Shown here: piece after piece, positions 39,740 through 48,485 of the stretch
How positions within the stretch are numbered: position 1 is the stretch's first letter
How the letters are laid out: every line of letters begins with the position of its first letter
DNA from: Acidobacteriota bacterium
Lineage (GTDB): Bacteria; Acidobacteriota; Terriglobia; Terriglobales; Acidobacteriaceae
DNA length: 64,000 nt
Assembly (NCBI GenBank): GCA_031296105.1
Contig: JARLGJ010000057.1
Location: 115,682-179,681 of the forward strand
Reading direction: 5' to 3'
The notes under the pieces: model-generated
Seen by the model: only the letters and a program-made list of their open reading frames with translations
Database searches by the model: none
What the model was told of the DNA's origin: nothing
Position numbers and translations under genes: made by a program

Positions 39740-40060
39740 CCGTTGAGGACGTCCGGAGTCGCAGACTTCGGCGTATGGACTGAGGGTGCAACCCACTTGG
39801 GACGCCCGCTGAACGCTCAGGCAGTCAAGGAAGAGCAAGTCCGCCAGCAAGCAGGGCGGAGAAAGTGCAATGTGGGAAGCCCGGTGAGTTCTGGCCGGAG
39901 CCACAGCACGCTCGACCACAGCGGCGCGCACCGCTGGCCTGCGTTAGGCAACGTTCTTTTTTGTTGCCGGCTCTGCTCCTGGACTCTCCGCAGTACTCCT
40001 GCACATTTGTATCGAATCCGACTGACATGCAATGCCAGCCGTTAGCGGTGTGGAGACTCT
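39740..40060 (+). other. long, structured leader upstream of the HybA-like gene
   Basis: About 320 nt with no convincing gene. It can fold into several hairpins: CCGGAGTC-GCA-GACTTCGG (39753-39771), GGGT-GCA-ACCC near 39784-39794, an enclosing GACTGAG ... CAGTC pairing, TCCGCC ... GGCGGA near 39841-39870, and GGCAAC ... GTTGCC (39947-39968). A small part (GGGAAG ... CCGGTG) recalls cobalamin elements but the rest does not fit. Probably a 5' untranslated region. Confidence 0.45.
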
Positions 40061-40831
40061 ATGAGCAAGGCAATTCTGTACGATGCCACGATGTGCATCG
40101 GCTGTAAGCAATGCGAAGACGCATGTGCGAAACAGAATCAGCTTCCCTACGACGACAAGGTCGCGGCGGAGACCGTCCAGTCCGATCACAAATACACCGT
40201 CGTTCTCACCAGGAACGACAAATTCATGCGCCGTCTGTGCCAGCACTGCGAGCATCCGGCCTGCGTCTCGGTCTGTCCGGTCGGCGCCTTCCAAAAGACG
40301 CCCGAGGGTCCGGTCGTATACGACGTCAAGAAGTGCATCGGCTGCCGTTACTGCATGTTGGCCTGTGCCTTCTCGGTGCCGAAGTACGAATGGCAGAAGC
40401 TGAATCCGCGCGTCCGCAAATGCATCATGTGCCCCGACCGCATTGCCAAGGGTCAGCCCACGGCCTGTGCCGAAGCCTGCCCCACCGGCGCCACCAAGTT
40501 CGGCGAGCGCGAGGATCTGGTCCGCGAAGCGCAAGACCGCATCCGCCAGAACCCCGGAAATTACATTGATCACATTTACGGCCTCAACGAAGTGGGCGGC
40601 ACTGGCGTGCTGATGCTCTCTTCCGTGCCCTTCGAGCCGTTCGGCCTGCCCAAGCTGGACCGTATCGGTGAAACGCCTCTTCCCGAATACACCGGCCGCG
40701 TCATGAAGCTGATGCCGGACTTCATTCCCCTCTGGGGCCTGATCCTCGGCGGAGTGTACTGGGTCAGCAACCGCCGCGAGGAAGTGGCGGAAGTCGAAGC
40801 CGAAGAGCGCGCGCAGCGAGGGGGTAAGTAA
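40061..40831 (+). CDS. 4Fe-4S ferredoxin subunit, HybA/NrfC-like, with C-terminal membrane anchor
   Basis: 256-residue electron-transfer subunit. Four cysteine clusters for four [4Fe-4S] centres: CIGCKQCEDAC near residue 12, CQHCEHPACVSVC near 60, CIGCRYCMLAC near 93, and CIMC ... CAEAC near 124-145. A hydrophobic segment near 220-238 (FIPLWGLILGGVYWV) is a likely anchor, as in HybA. Unlike E. coli HybA there is no twin-arginine signal at the N-terminus, so it either faces the cytoplasm or travels with a Tat partner. GGAG lies 6 nt before the ATG. The stop overlaps the HybB-like start (TAATG). The catalytic partner is not in the window. Confidence 0.92.
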   Translation: MSKAILYDATMCIGCKQCEDACAKQNQLPYDDKVAAETVQSDHKYTVVLTRNDKFMRRLCQHCEHPACVSVCPVGAFQKTPEGPVVYDVKKCIGCRYCMLACAFSVPKYEWQKLNPRVRKCIMCPDRIAKGQPTACAEACPTGATKFGEREDLVREAQDRIRQNPGNYIDHIYGLNEVGGTGVLMLSSVPFEPFGLPKLDRIGETPLPEYTGRVMKLMPDFIPLWGLILGGVYWVSNRREEVAEVEAEERAQRGGK

Positions 40832-42021
40832 TGAAAATCTTCAATATGAACATCAAAGTGACGTTCTGGAGAATCCTGTTCGTCATCATCATGGTTCTCG
40901 GCATTTACTCTACTTACGTCCGCTATCTAAAAGGTCTGGGCGCGGTTTCCGCCATGACCGATCAATTCCCCTGGGGACTCTGGATTGCCTTCGACTGCCT
41001 GTGCGGCATCATGCTGGCCGGCGGCGCATTCTGTATCACCGGCGCGGTGTATATCTTCCATGTCGAGCGCCTGCACTCCATCGTCAAGCCCACGGTTCTT
41101 ACCGCATTCCTCGGCTACGTGCTGTTCATCGTCGGCCTGCTCTTCGACCTTGGCCGTCCCTGGTACATCTGGCACATGATCATCTACCAGAACCTGCACT
41201 CGGTGATGTTCGAGGTCGGCATGTGCGTGATGACCTACACCACCGTGCTCTTTCTGGAATTCCTTCCCAACGTGCTGGAGCGCTTCCACATCAACTGGGC
41301 CATCAAGGTGGTCAAGTTCATCTATCCCGTGCTCATCGTGCTCGGCATCCTGCTCTCCACCTTGCACCAGAGTTCGCTCGGTTCGCTCTTCCTGATCGTG
41401 CCCGAGAAGATGCATCCCTTCTGGGCCACTCCGGCCACGCCGTTCTTCTTCTTCCTGTCGGCCATCGCCTGCGGCATCGCCATGACCATCTTCGAATCCA
41501 CCATCAGTTCGCGCGCCTTCGGCCGCGGCCTGGAGCGTTCGGTGCTGGTCGAATTGGGTGGCGCCCTGTATATCATCGTCATGGTCATTGCCCTGCTGCG
41601 CTTGCAGGACTACGTGCACCGCGGCGTTTTCATGAGCATCTTCCATCCCAGCTACGAGGCCTATTTCCTCTGGGCGGAACTGGTCCTGTGCTTTGTGATT
41701 CCGCTCGTCATGCTCAGCTTCAAGAAAGTCCGCACCAACCCGAACCTGCTGTATATCGCCGCGCTCTCCACGATTCTTGGCTTTGTCACCAATCGCGTGA
41801 ACGTGGCCCTTACCAGCATGGAAGCCTGGGTTGGCTACCACTACATGCCCAAGTGGACGGAAGTCTCCATCACCATCATGATCTGTGCCATGGGCTTCTT
41901 CTGCTTCTCGCTGGCGGTGAACTACCTGCCGATCTTCGAGGAAGAGCACAAGCACGCTTCCGCGCCGCTGGATCCCGCCGCCCGTATCGGCGACGTTCCG
42001 CAGCCTGAGCTGGTCCACTAA
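40831..42021 (+). CDS. HybB/NrfD-family quinone-linked membrane subunit
   Basis: 396 residues, about ten membrane helices, NrfD/PsrC superfamily; closest in motif and length to HybB, the quinone-reducing subunit of [NiFe]-hydrogenase 2. Helix starts include WRILFVIIMVLGIYSTYVR and FPWGLWIAFDCLCGIMLAGG. It exchanges electrons between menaquinone and the ferredoxin coded immediately upstream. There is no haem-b histidine pattern expected for cytochrome b. No hydrogenase large or small subunit is present in the window, so the electron source or sink (H2, formate, nitrite or another) is unknown. The kinase gene begins 27 nt after the stop. Confidence 0.93.
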   Translation: MKIFNMNIKVTFWRILFVIIMVLGIYSTYVRYLKGLGAVSAMTDQFPWGLWIAFDCLCGIMLAGGAFCITGAVYIFHVERLHSIVKPTVLTAFLGYVLFIVGLLFDLGRPWYIWHMIIYQNLHSVMFEVGMCVMTYTTVLFLEFLPNVLERFHINWAIKVVKFIYPVLIVLGILLSTLHQSSLGSLFLIVPEKMHPFWATPATPFFFFLSAIACGIAMTIFESTISSRAFGRGLERSVLVELGGALYIIVMVIALLRLQDYVHRGVFMSIFHPSYEAYFLWAELVLCFVIPLVMLSFKKVRTNPNLLYIAALSTILGFVTNRVNVALTSMEAWVGYHYMPKWTEVSITIMICAMGFFCFSLAVNYLPIFEEEHKHASAPLDPAARIGDVPQPELVH

Positions 42022-42048
42022 GCAACCTCCGGTGGGAGTCCGCCCCGT

Positions 42049-43743
42049 TTGCGGGCTCCCTGCCGGCTGGATATCTCTGTGTTTATCCAACTGCAATCCC
42101 GAGTCAAGCACGTCAGCACCAAGCTGCTAGTTGTGTTGCTGGTGTGCCTGGCATGTGGCGCCGCGCTGCTCGGCTTCATCAACATCCGCATGCACCGCAA
42201 GAATCTCGAGGACACCTCGCTGCAGCAGGGCATCGAGATCAGCGACTTCGTCCGCGACACCACCTATCGCTCCATGATGGCCAATGACCGTCATGGCCTC
42301 GGCGTGGCCATCCAGTCCATCGGCAATCATCAGCAGATCGAGCACGTCCGCATCATCAATCACACTGGCCGCGTGGCCTTCTCCAGCGACCCCGGCGAAA
42401 ACGGCACGGCGCTCAGCTTACACAGCACGGAGTGCCAGGAGTGCCATCACGACGGTGCCCGCCCCGACGCCGCCAAACGCTTCCGCATCTTCCAGTCTCC
42501 CGCGCAGAATGGGACCAGCGCGCACCGCGTGCTCGGCGTCATCACCCCCATCCTCAATCGCCCCGAGTGCGCTGACGCCGAATGCCACGCGCACCCAGCC
42601 AGTCAGCGTGTCCTGGGCGTGCTCGATACCGATCTCTCGCTCCGCCAGCAGGACGCCTACCTGGCGCAGACCAGTGCCTGGCTCATCGGACTGCTGCTGC
42701 TCGGCGCCGCCGCCGTCGGCCTTCTCACCGTCGCCGCCATTCACCAGATCCTGCACCGTCCCCTGCAACTGCTGCGCGAAGGCACCGGTCACCTGGCCGA
42801 CGGCGAACTCGGCTATCAGATTCCCTTCACCAGCGGCGACGAACTCGGCGCGCTGGCCGCGGCCTTCAACAGCATGAGCCGCCAGTTGCAAGCGGCGCAG
42901 CGCGAAATCACCGGCTGGGCGCATACCCTCGAACATCGCGTGGAGCAGAAGACCAGCGAGCTGCAGAACACGCAGCAGCAAATGCTGCGCGTCGAGCGCA
43001 TGATCGCCATCGGCCGCATGGCCGCCGTCGTCGCCCATGAGATCAACAATCCCCTGGCCGGCATCCTCACCTACTCCAAGCTCATCAAGCGCTGGATTCA
43101 GCGCGGCATCTCTGGCGAGGAGCAGAAGCAGGAGGCCATCGAGTCGCTCGACCTCATTGCCTCCGAGAGCAAGCGCTGCGGCGAACTGCTGCAGAATCTC
43201 CTGTCCTTCTCGCGCACCTCGCCCATCAACCTCAGCGTGAACGATATCAACGCCGTGGTGGCGCGCACCATCCGCCTCTCCGAGCACAAGGCGGAAATCG
43301 CCGGCGTGCTGCTCAAGGTCGATCTCGACCGCGAGCTTCCTCCCGTGCAGTGCGATCCCGCGCAGATTGAGCAGGTCATGCTGGCCTTGATGATCAACGC
43401 CATCGACGCCATGCCGCACGGCGGCAATCTCTGGATCTCCAGCCGCCTGCTCCCCGACGGGGAGTACGTCGAGTTGCAGGTACGCGACGACGGCATCGGC
43501 ATTCCGCCCGAGTTGATGTCGCGCATCTTTGATCCTTTCACCACCACCAAGGAGGTCGGCAAGGGCGTGGGCCTTGGGCTGGCCGTCTCCAAGGGCATCG
43601 TCGAGCGCCACGGCGGACGCATCGATGTCTCCTCCGAACTTGGCGTGGGCACAACTTTTCGCATTATCCTGCCGCGGCGGACCGTCAATCAGGAACCTCC
43701 GCCCGCGGGTACGACCGATAGCAGCATAGGAGTGGCAAAGTGA
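42049..43743 (+). CDS. membrane histidine kinase with periplasmic c-type haem motifs
   Basis: Sensor kinase, 564 residues. TM1 about 25-46, periplasmic sensor about 47-208, TM2 about 210-230, HAMP about 232-285, then HisKA with phospho-His330 (VVAHEINNPLAG), N box (MLALMINAIDAMP), G boxes DDGIGIPP and GVGLGLAVSKG. The periplasmic part contains a canonical c-type haem motif CQECH (Cys129, Cys132, His133) and a second, stretched CADAECH (Cys174, Cys179, His180), so it probably binds one or two covalent haems and reports redox state or a gas ligand. The start is uncertain: TTG 42049 has GGGAG 10 nt upstream; GTG 42079 is also possible. Stop overlaps the response-regulator start (GTGA), and the HybB-like gene is 27 nt upstream. 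Confidence 0.93.
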   Translation: MRAPCRLDISVFIQLQSRVKHVSTKLLVVLLVCLACGAALLGFINIRMHRKNLEDTSLQQGIEISDFVRDTTYRSMMANDRHGLGVAIQSIGNHQQIEHVRIINHTGRVAFSSDPGENGTALSLHSTECQECHHDGARPDAAKRFRIFQSPAQNGTSAHRVLGVITPILNRPECADAECHAHPASQRVLGVLDTDLSLRQQDAYLAQTSAWLIGLLLLGAAAVGLLTVAAIHQILHRPLQLLREGTGHLADGELGYQIPFTSGDELGALAAAFNSMSRQLQAAQREITGWAHTLEHRVEQKTSELQNTQQQMLRVERMIAIGRMAAVVAHEINNPLAGILTYSKLIKRWIQRGISGEEQKQEAIESLDLIASESKRCGELLQNLLSFSRTSPINLSVNDINAVVARTIRLSEHKAEIAGVLLKVDLDRELPPVQCDPAQIEQVMLALMINAIDAMPHGGNLWISSRLLPDGEYVELQVRDDGIGIPPELMSRIFDPFTTTKEVGKGVGLGLAVSKGIVERHGGRIDVSSELGVGTTFRIILPRRTVNQEPPPAGTTDSSIGVAK

Positions 43744-45116
43744 GCGAATCCAAAGGCCGTTTGCTGATTGTGGACGATGAGCTTAGCGTCCGCGACTCGC
43801 TGAACAAGTGGTTCCGCGAAGAGGGCTACGAAGTCGGCATCGCCGAAAACGCCAGCGAGGCGCTGCTGCGTCTGGCCGAGCATCCCTGGGACGTGGCCCT
43901 GCTCGACATTAAAATGCGCGGCACCGACGGCATCGAGTTGCAGCGCCGCATCCATGAACTCGATCCCGGCCTGATCGTCATCATGATGACCGGCTACGCC
44001 TCGGTGGAAACCGCCGTGGCTGCGCTCAAGAACGGCGCATATGACTACGTCACCAAGCCGCTCGATCCCGACGAGATCACCCACCTCATTCACAACGCGC
44101 TCTCCCATCGCCAGGCGAAGGAAGAAAACGTGCGCCTGCGCGAGACCATGGATCACGTGGCCAAGCCGGACAACATGGTGGGTCAGTCGGAAGCGATGAA
44201 GAAGGTCTTCGAGGCCATTGAGACCGTCGGCCCCACCGACGCCACCGTGCTCATCACCGGCGAAAGCGGCACCGGCAAGGAACTCGTCGCGCGCGCCGTT
44301 CATTTTGCCAGCCCGCGCCGCTACCACCCGCTGGTTGCCATTCACTGCGGCGCCCTCACCGAAACGCTGCTGGAGAGCGAACTCTTCGGTCACGAGAAAG
44401 GTGCTTTCACCGGCGCGCAGTATCGCAAAAAGGGAAAGTTCGAAGTCGCCGAAGGCGGCACGGTTTTCCTCGATGAGATCGGCGACATCAGCCTGCGCAC
44501 ACAGACCGACATGCTGCGCGTCCTGCAGGAGCACGAGATCGTGCGCGTTGGCGGCAACACCTCCATCAAAGTGGATTTCCGCTGCGTGGCCGCCACCAAC
44601 AAGCCCCTCGAACAGGCCATTGAAGAAGGACGCTTCCGCCCCGATCTTTTCTACCGCCTCAACGTCTTCCGCATCGAGCTGCCGCCTTTGCGCGAGCGTC
44701 GCGACGACATTCCCATCCTCGTCGATCACTTTGTGCGCAAGTTCGCGCGCGAGATGAACAAGAAGATTCTGCGCGTCAACCCGCGCGCCATGGATCTTTT
44801 GCAGCAGTACCACTGGCCCGGCAACATTCGCGAACTGGAGAACGCCGTCGAGCGCGCCATGGTCGTCTCCCAGGAGCCCGAGTTGCGCGAGCGCGACTTC
44901 ACCATTCAGCCGCACGCCACCACCGCCCCGCCCGCGCCCGAGGTCCGCTCGCTCGAGGACATGGAGAAGGCCCACATCCTGCGCGTGCTCGACGAATGCG
45001 GCGGCAACCAGACGCGCGCCGCCGAGGTGCTGGACATCGACCGCGTCACGTTGCACCATAAGTTAAAGAAGTATGGATGGAGCAAACAGTTGTTGACCAC
45101 CCCCGAGGGCCGATGA
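43740..45116 (+). CDS. NtrC-family sigma54-dependent response regulator
   Basis: 458 residues: receiver domain 1-120 (acidic pair in IVDDE, phospho-Asp in LLDIKM near 56, Lys in VTKPLD), AAA+ domain about 140-375 with Walker A GESGTGKE, the sigma54-contacting GAFTGA loop, Walker B VFLDEIGD, and R-finger region LRERRDDIP; C-terminal Fis-type helix-turn-helix with GGNQTRAAEVLDIDRVTLHHKLK. It is the cognate partner of the haem kinase (4-bp overlap) and should activate a sigma54 promoter in response to it. I do not see a convincing -24/-12 element in the immediate neighbourhood. Its stop overlaps the archaemetzincin start (ATGA). Confidence 0.97.
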   Translation: MSESKGRLLIVDDELSVRDSLNKWFREEGYEVGIAENASEALLRLAEHPWDVALLDIKMRGTDGIELQRRIHELDPGLIVIMMTGYASVETAVAALKNGAYDYVTKPLDPDEITHLIHNALSHRQAKEENVRLRETMDHVAKPDNMVGQSEAMKKVFEAIETVGPTDATVLITGESGTGKELVARAVHFASPRRYHPLVAIHCGALTETLLESELFGHEKGAFTGAQYRKKGKFEVAEGGTVFLDEIGDISLRTQTDMLRVLQEHEIVRVGGNTSIKVDFRCVAATNKPLEQAIEEGRFRPDLFYRLNVFRIELPPLRERRDDIPILVDHFVRKFAREMNKKILRVNPRAMDLLQQYHWPGNIRELENAVERAMVVSQEPELRERDFTIQPHATTAPPAPEVRSLEDMEKAHILRVLDECGGNQTRAAEVLDIDRVTLHHKLKKYGWSKQLLTTPEGR

Positions 45117-45649
45117 AGGTATTGCAACTCCTGCCGATCGGGGGACCGCACGGACCGTTGATGGACTGGCTGCGCGAAGAACTCTCCGAGGCGTTTCACA
45201 TCCCGTGCGAGGTGATAAATCCGCCGCTGCGGCCGGACTTCGCGTTCCACTCCGAACGCGGCCAGTACCACTCCAGCGAGCTGCTGGCGCGCATGCAGCA
45301 GCACGTCACCTGGCGCACCTGGCGCGTCCTCGGCGTCACCCCCGTCGATCTCTACATCCCCATTCTCACCTTCGTCTTCGGCGAGGCGCAGATGGGCGGC
45401 AAGTGTTCCGTGGTCAGCTACTCCCGCCTGCGCCAGGAGTTCTACGGCCTCCCGGCGGACACCAACGTCCTCGCCCGCCGCCTGCTCGTCGAATCCGTCC
45501 ACGAACTCGGACACACCCTCGATCTGCATCACTGCGACAACTACCAGTGCGTCATGTCCAGTTCCCACGCCGTCGAATGGATCGACATCAAGGATCACCG
45601 CTTCTGCCAGGAGTGCGCCGCCCGCGCCCGCGACCTCGCCAGCAAGTAA
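45113..45649 (+). CDS. archaemetzincin-type zinc metalloprotease
   Basis: 178-residue metzincin of the archaelysin group. The zinc motif lies at 130-148: HELGHTLDLHHCDNYQCVM, with His130, Glu131, His134 and His140, followed by Cys141 and Cys146 and a second CQEC pair at 165-168, as in the family pattern HExxHxxGxxHCx4CxM ... CxxC. The usual Gly after HExxHxx is Asp137 here, an unusual change. GAGGG lies 5 nt before ATG, which overlaps the NtrC stop by 4 nt, so the protease is translated with the two-component pair. Archaemetzincins are well known in archaea and vertebrates but patchy in bacteria; target unknown. Confidence 0.88.
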   Translation: MKVLQLLPIGGPHGPLMDWLREELSEAFHIPCEVINPPLRPDFAFHSERGQYHSSELLARMQQHVTWRTWRVLGVTPVDLYIPILTFVFGEAQMGGKCSVVSYSRLRQEFYGLPADTNVLARRLLVESVHELGHTLDLHHCDNYQCVMSSSHAVEWIDIKDHRFCQECAARARDLASK

Positions 45650-45712
45650 CGCCTCTTCCACAATCGTCAATCGTATAATCGGCAATGAGGCGCATCGCGC
45701 CAGGAGAATTCC

Positions 45713-46852
45713 TTGATCGTTGCCGGCATCATGAGTGGTACCTCGGCCGATGGCGTCGATGTGGCGCTGGCGCGCCTCACGGGACGCGGCCTGCGCACGC
45801 GCTTCGAACTCATCGCCCACCGCGGCTTTCCTTATCCCTCCGCCGTGCGCCGCGCCGTGTTGGCAGCCATGAACGCCGACGCAATTTCCGTGCGCGAGCT
45901 GGCGCGCCTCAACTTCCGCCTGGCGCAGATCTACTCCGAGTGCGTCGCAAAGACCGCGCGCGCCGCCAGGGTCCAATGCGAACTCATCGGCTGCCACGGG
46001 CAGACGCTCTATCATCAGGGACAGCCCGCGCCTTATCTCGGACGCCCCGTGGCCTGCACCTGGCAAACCGGCAGCGGCTCCGTTCTGGCGCAGCTCTCGG
46101 GCGTGCCCGTGGTCAGCGACTTCCGCCCCTCCGACATGGCCGCCTCCGGTCGCGGCGCGCCGCTCGTTCCCTTCCTCGATCTTCTCGTCTTCCGTCATCC
46201 GCGCCGCGGACGCATTGTGCTCAACCTCGGCGGCATAGCCAATCTCACGGCCATTCCCGCGGCGGCCACTCCGGAGGACGTGCGCGCCTTCGACACTGGT
46301 CCCGGCAACATGGTCATCGACGCCCTCTGCGAGCAGCTCTTCCACAAGCCCTTCGATCGCGCCGGACGCTTCGCCGCGCGTGGCACCGTGCTCGATGCCC
46401 CTTTGTGGGCGGCCCTGCGGCAACCTTTCTTCCGCCAACGCGCCCCGCGCACCGCCGGACGCGAAGAGTTCGGACGCGAGTTCGCCGCGGCGTTTCTCCA
46501 GGCCTGCGGCAACGCCGCGACGCAGGATGTTCTCGCCACCGCCACCCGGCTCACCGCGCGCTCCATCGCCGAGGCCATCCAGCGCCTCGCGCGCCAGGCT
46601 AACTATCACGATCTCTTTGTCTCTGGCGGAGGCACGCGCAACGCCACGCTGATGATGATGCTCACCGCCGAGGTCGCGCCGCTCGGACTCACCGTGCAGC
46701 CCACCGATGCCGCTGGCATTCCTTCGCAAGCCAAGGAGGCCTTGGCCTTCGCCGTGCTCGCCTATCAAACCTGGCAGCGCCAGCCGTCGAATGTTCCTGG
46801 CGCCACCGGAGCGAAGCGTGCGGTCATCCTGGGGCAGGTCAGTTATGTGTAA
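45713..46852 (+). CDS. anmK: anhydro-N-acetylmuramic acid kinase
   Basis: Phosphorylates anhydro-MurNAc to MurNAc-6-phosphate during cell-wall recycling. 379 residues. The family opens GIMSGTSADGVDVALARL; LIGCHGQTLYH and ADFRPSDMAASGRGAPLVP-type segments follow, then AFDTGPGNMVIDAL near 195, and the C-terminal GGGTRNATLM. TTG start with AGGAGA 5-6 nt upstream. A TATAAT hexamer at 45674 may be its -10. The end overlaps the peptide-binding lipoprotein by 8 nt, consistent with a joint role in muropeptide handling. Confidence 0.94.
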   Translation: MIVAGIMSGTSADGVDVALARLTGRGLRTRFELIAHRGFPYPSAVRRAVLAAMNADAISVRELARLNFRLAQIYSECVAKTARAARVQCELIGCHGQTLYHQGQPAPYLGRPVACTWQTGSGSVLAQLSGVPVVSDFRPSDMAASGRGAPLVPFLDLLVFRHPRRGRIVLNLGGIANLTAIPAAATPEDVRAFDTGPGNMVIDALCEQLFHKPFDRAGRFAARGTVLDAPLWAALRQPFFRQRAPRTAGREEFGREFAAAFLQACGNAATQDVLATATRLTARSIAEAIQRLARQANYHDLFVSGGGTRNATLMMMLTAEVAPLGLTVQPTDAAGIPSQAKEALAFAVLAYQTWQRQPSNVPGATGAKRAVILGQVSYV

Positions 46853-48398
46853 TCGCCTCTCGCGGCTGCTTGCAAACTTCGCGGCACTCACGGCCTTCGT
46901 CTCTCTCGCGCTTGTATTCTCGTCCTGCAAGCATCCGGCGGCGGAGCCTGGCACGGCCGTCATGCTCATTGAAAGCTCCCCGCTCAATCTCGATCCACGC
47001 GTCGGCACCGATGCGCAGAGCGAGCGCATCGGCGAGTTGATCTTCGAGGGCCTCGTCCGTCGCGACGACAATTTTCAGCTTCAGCCGCGCCTCGCCGAAA
47101 GCTGGCAGGTTCCCGATCCGCTCACCTACGTCTTCCACCTGCGCCGCGACGTGCGCTTTCACGACGGACGCCCCATGACCTCCGCCGACGTCAAGTGGAC
47201 GCTCGATTCCCTTCTCTCCGGCCGCATCCGCTCGGCCAAAACCAGCGCCTATCGCTACGTCGCCTCGGTCGATGCGCCGGATGATTTCACAATCGTCATT
47301 CATCTCCGTGCGCCTTACGCCGCGCTCCTGTGGAACCTCTCCGACGGCGCGCTTGGCGTGGTACCGCGCGGCTCCGGCGATGAACTCTCGCGCCATCCCA
47401 TCGGCACCGGTCCTTTTGTCTATGTCTCCGACGCGCCCGACCGCGAAGTCGTTCTCGCCCGCAACGATCATTACTGGGGTACGCCCGCGCACCTGCTTCG
47501 CGTGCGCTTCAAGGTCGTGCCCGACGCCACCACCCGCGCCCTCGAACTGCGCAAAGGCTCCGCCGACGCCGAAATCAACGCTCTTCCCGGCGACATGATT
47601 CCCACCCTCGCCGCCGATCCCAAACTCGTCGTCGAGCGCGAACCCGGCACCAGCTATCAATACCTGGCCATGAACCTGCGCGATCCTCTCTTCCGCGACG
47701 TGCGCGTGCGCCAGGCCCTCGCCTTCGCCATCGACCGCCAGCCTATGATTCACTCTCTCTGGCATGACATGGCGCGCCCCGCCGACAGCGTTCTGCCGCC
47801 GCAGCACTGGGCCTACAATCCAGACGCCGCGCAATACCCTTACAATCCCGCGCGCGCCCGTCAGTTGCTCGACGCCGCCGGCTACCGCCCCGGCCCCGAT
47901 GGTGTGCGCTTCCATCTCTCCATGAAGACCTCCACCGATGAGACCACGCGCCTCATCTGCGCCGTCTTGCAGCAGCAGTTGCGCCAGGTCGGCATCGCCC
48001 TGGATATTCACAGCTACGAATTCGCCACGTTCTATTCCGACGTGGTAAAGGGCGCGTTTCAGATTTATTCCCTGCGCTGGGTGGGCGGCAGTAACCAGGA
48101 TCCAGATATTTTCGAGAACGTTTTCGATACGGCCAGCTTCGCGCCCCGTCGCGCCAATCGCGGCTATTACTCCAATCCCGAGGTTGATCGCCTCATCGCC
48201 GAGGCAAGGCAATCGATTGTGCCCGCAAAACGCGCCGCCGATTATCGCGAAATTCAGAGAATTCTTAATCAGGATCTGCCCTACATTCACCTTTGGTGGA
48301 ATGACAATGTTCTTATTCACACCCGGCGCTTAAGTAACGTGCGTCCCACCGTGGCGGGTAACTACGATTTTCTCCGCGGTGCCATATTGGCGGACTGA
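46845..48398 (+). CDS. peptide-binding (family 5) ABC substrate-binding lipoprotein
   Basis: 517-residue solute-binding protein of the DppA/OppA/MppA type. Lipoprotein signal: basic start, hydrophobic core, lipobox FSSC near residue 28. Family marks: NLDPRVGTDAQSERIGELIFEGLV near 50, RPMTSADVKWTLDSLLS near 110, VRQALAFAIDRQPM near 290, and the DPDIFENVFDT region near 425. It starts inside the anmK gene (8-nt overlap). No permease or ATPase genes follow, so it must use a transporter coded elsewhere. Because of the anmK link, a murein peptide such as MppA binds is a reasonable guess, not shown. Confidence 0.92.
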   Translation: MCNRLSRLLANFAALTAFVSLALVFSSCKHPAAEPGTAVMLIESSPLNLDPRVGTDAQSERIGELIFEGLVRRDDNFQLQPRLAESWQVPDPLTYVFHLRRDVRFHDGRPMTSADVKWTLDSLLSGRIRSAKTSAYRYVASVDAPDDFTIVIHLRAPYAALLWNLSDGALGVVPRGSGDELSRHPIGTGPFVYVSDAPDREVVLARNDHYWGTPAHLLRVRFKVVPDATTRALELRKGSADAEINALPGDMIPTLAADPKLVVEREPGTSYQYLAMNLRDPLFRDVRVRQALAFAIDRQPMIHSLWHDMARPADSVLPPQHWAYNPDAAQYPYNPARARQLLDAAGYRPGPDGVRFHLSMKTSTDETTRLICAVLQQQLRQVGIALDIHSYEFATFYSDVVKGAFQIYSLRWVGGSNQDPDIFENVFDTASFAPRRANRGYYSNPEVDRLIAEARQSIVPAKRAADYREIQRILNQDLPYIHLWWNDNVLIHTRRLSNVRPTVAGNYDFLRGAILAD

Positions 48399-48485
48399 CC
48401 TAATTTCACTTGCTTATTTGACCTTAGTGACCGCGCCGCCACTGGCGATTTGCAGTACACTGAGCCTAACAATTCGGAGGAAGCT

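Noticed and set aside
39840..39920. GGGAAG and CCGGTG stretch recalling a cobalamin riboswitch
   Set aside because: The conserved GCCxCTG-like box and receptor helix are missing.
39743..40045. 100-residue plus-strand frame in the HybA leader
   Set aside because: Composition is random-like, no ribosome site, and it overlaps stable hairpins.
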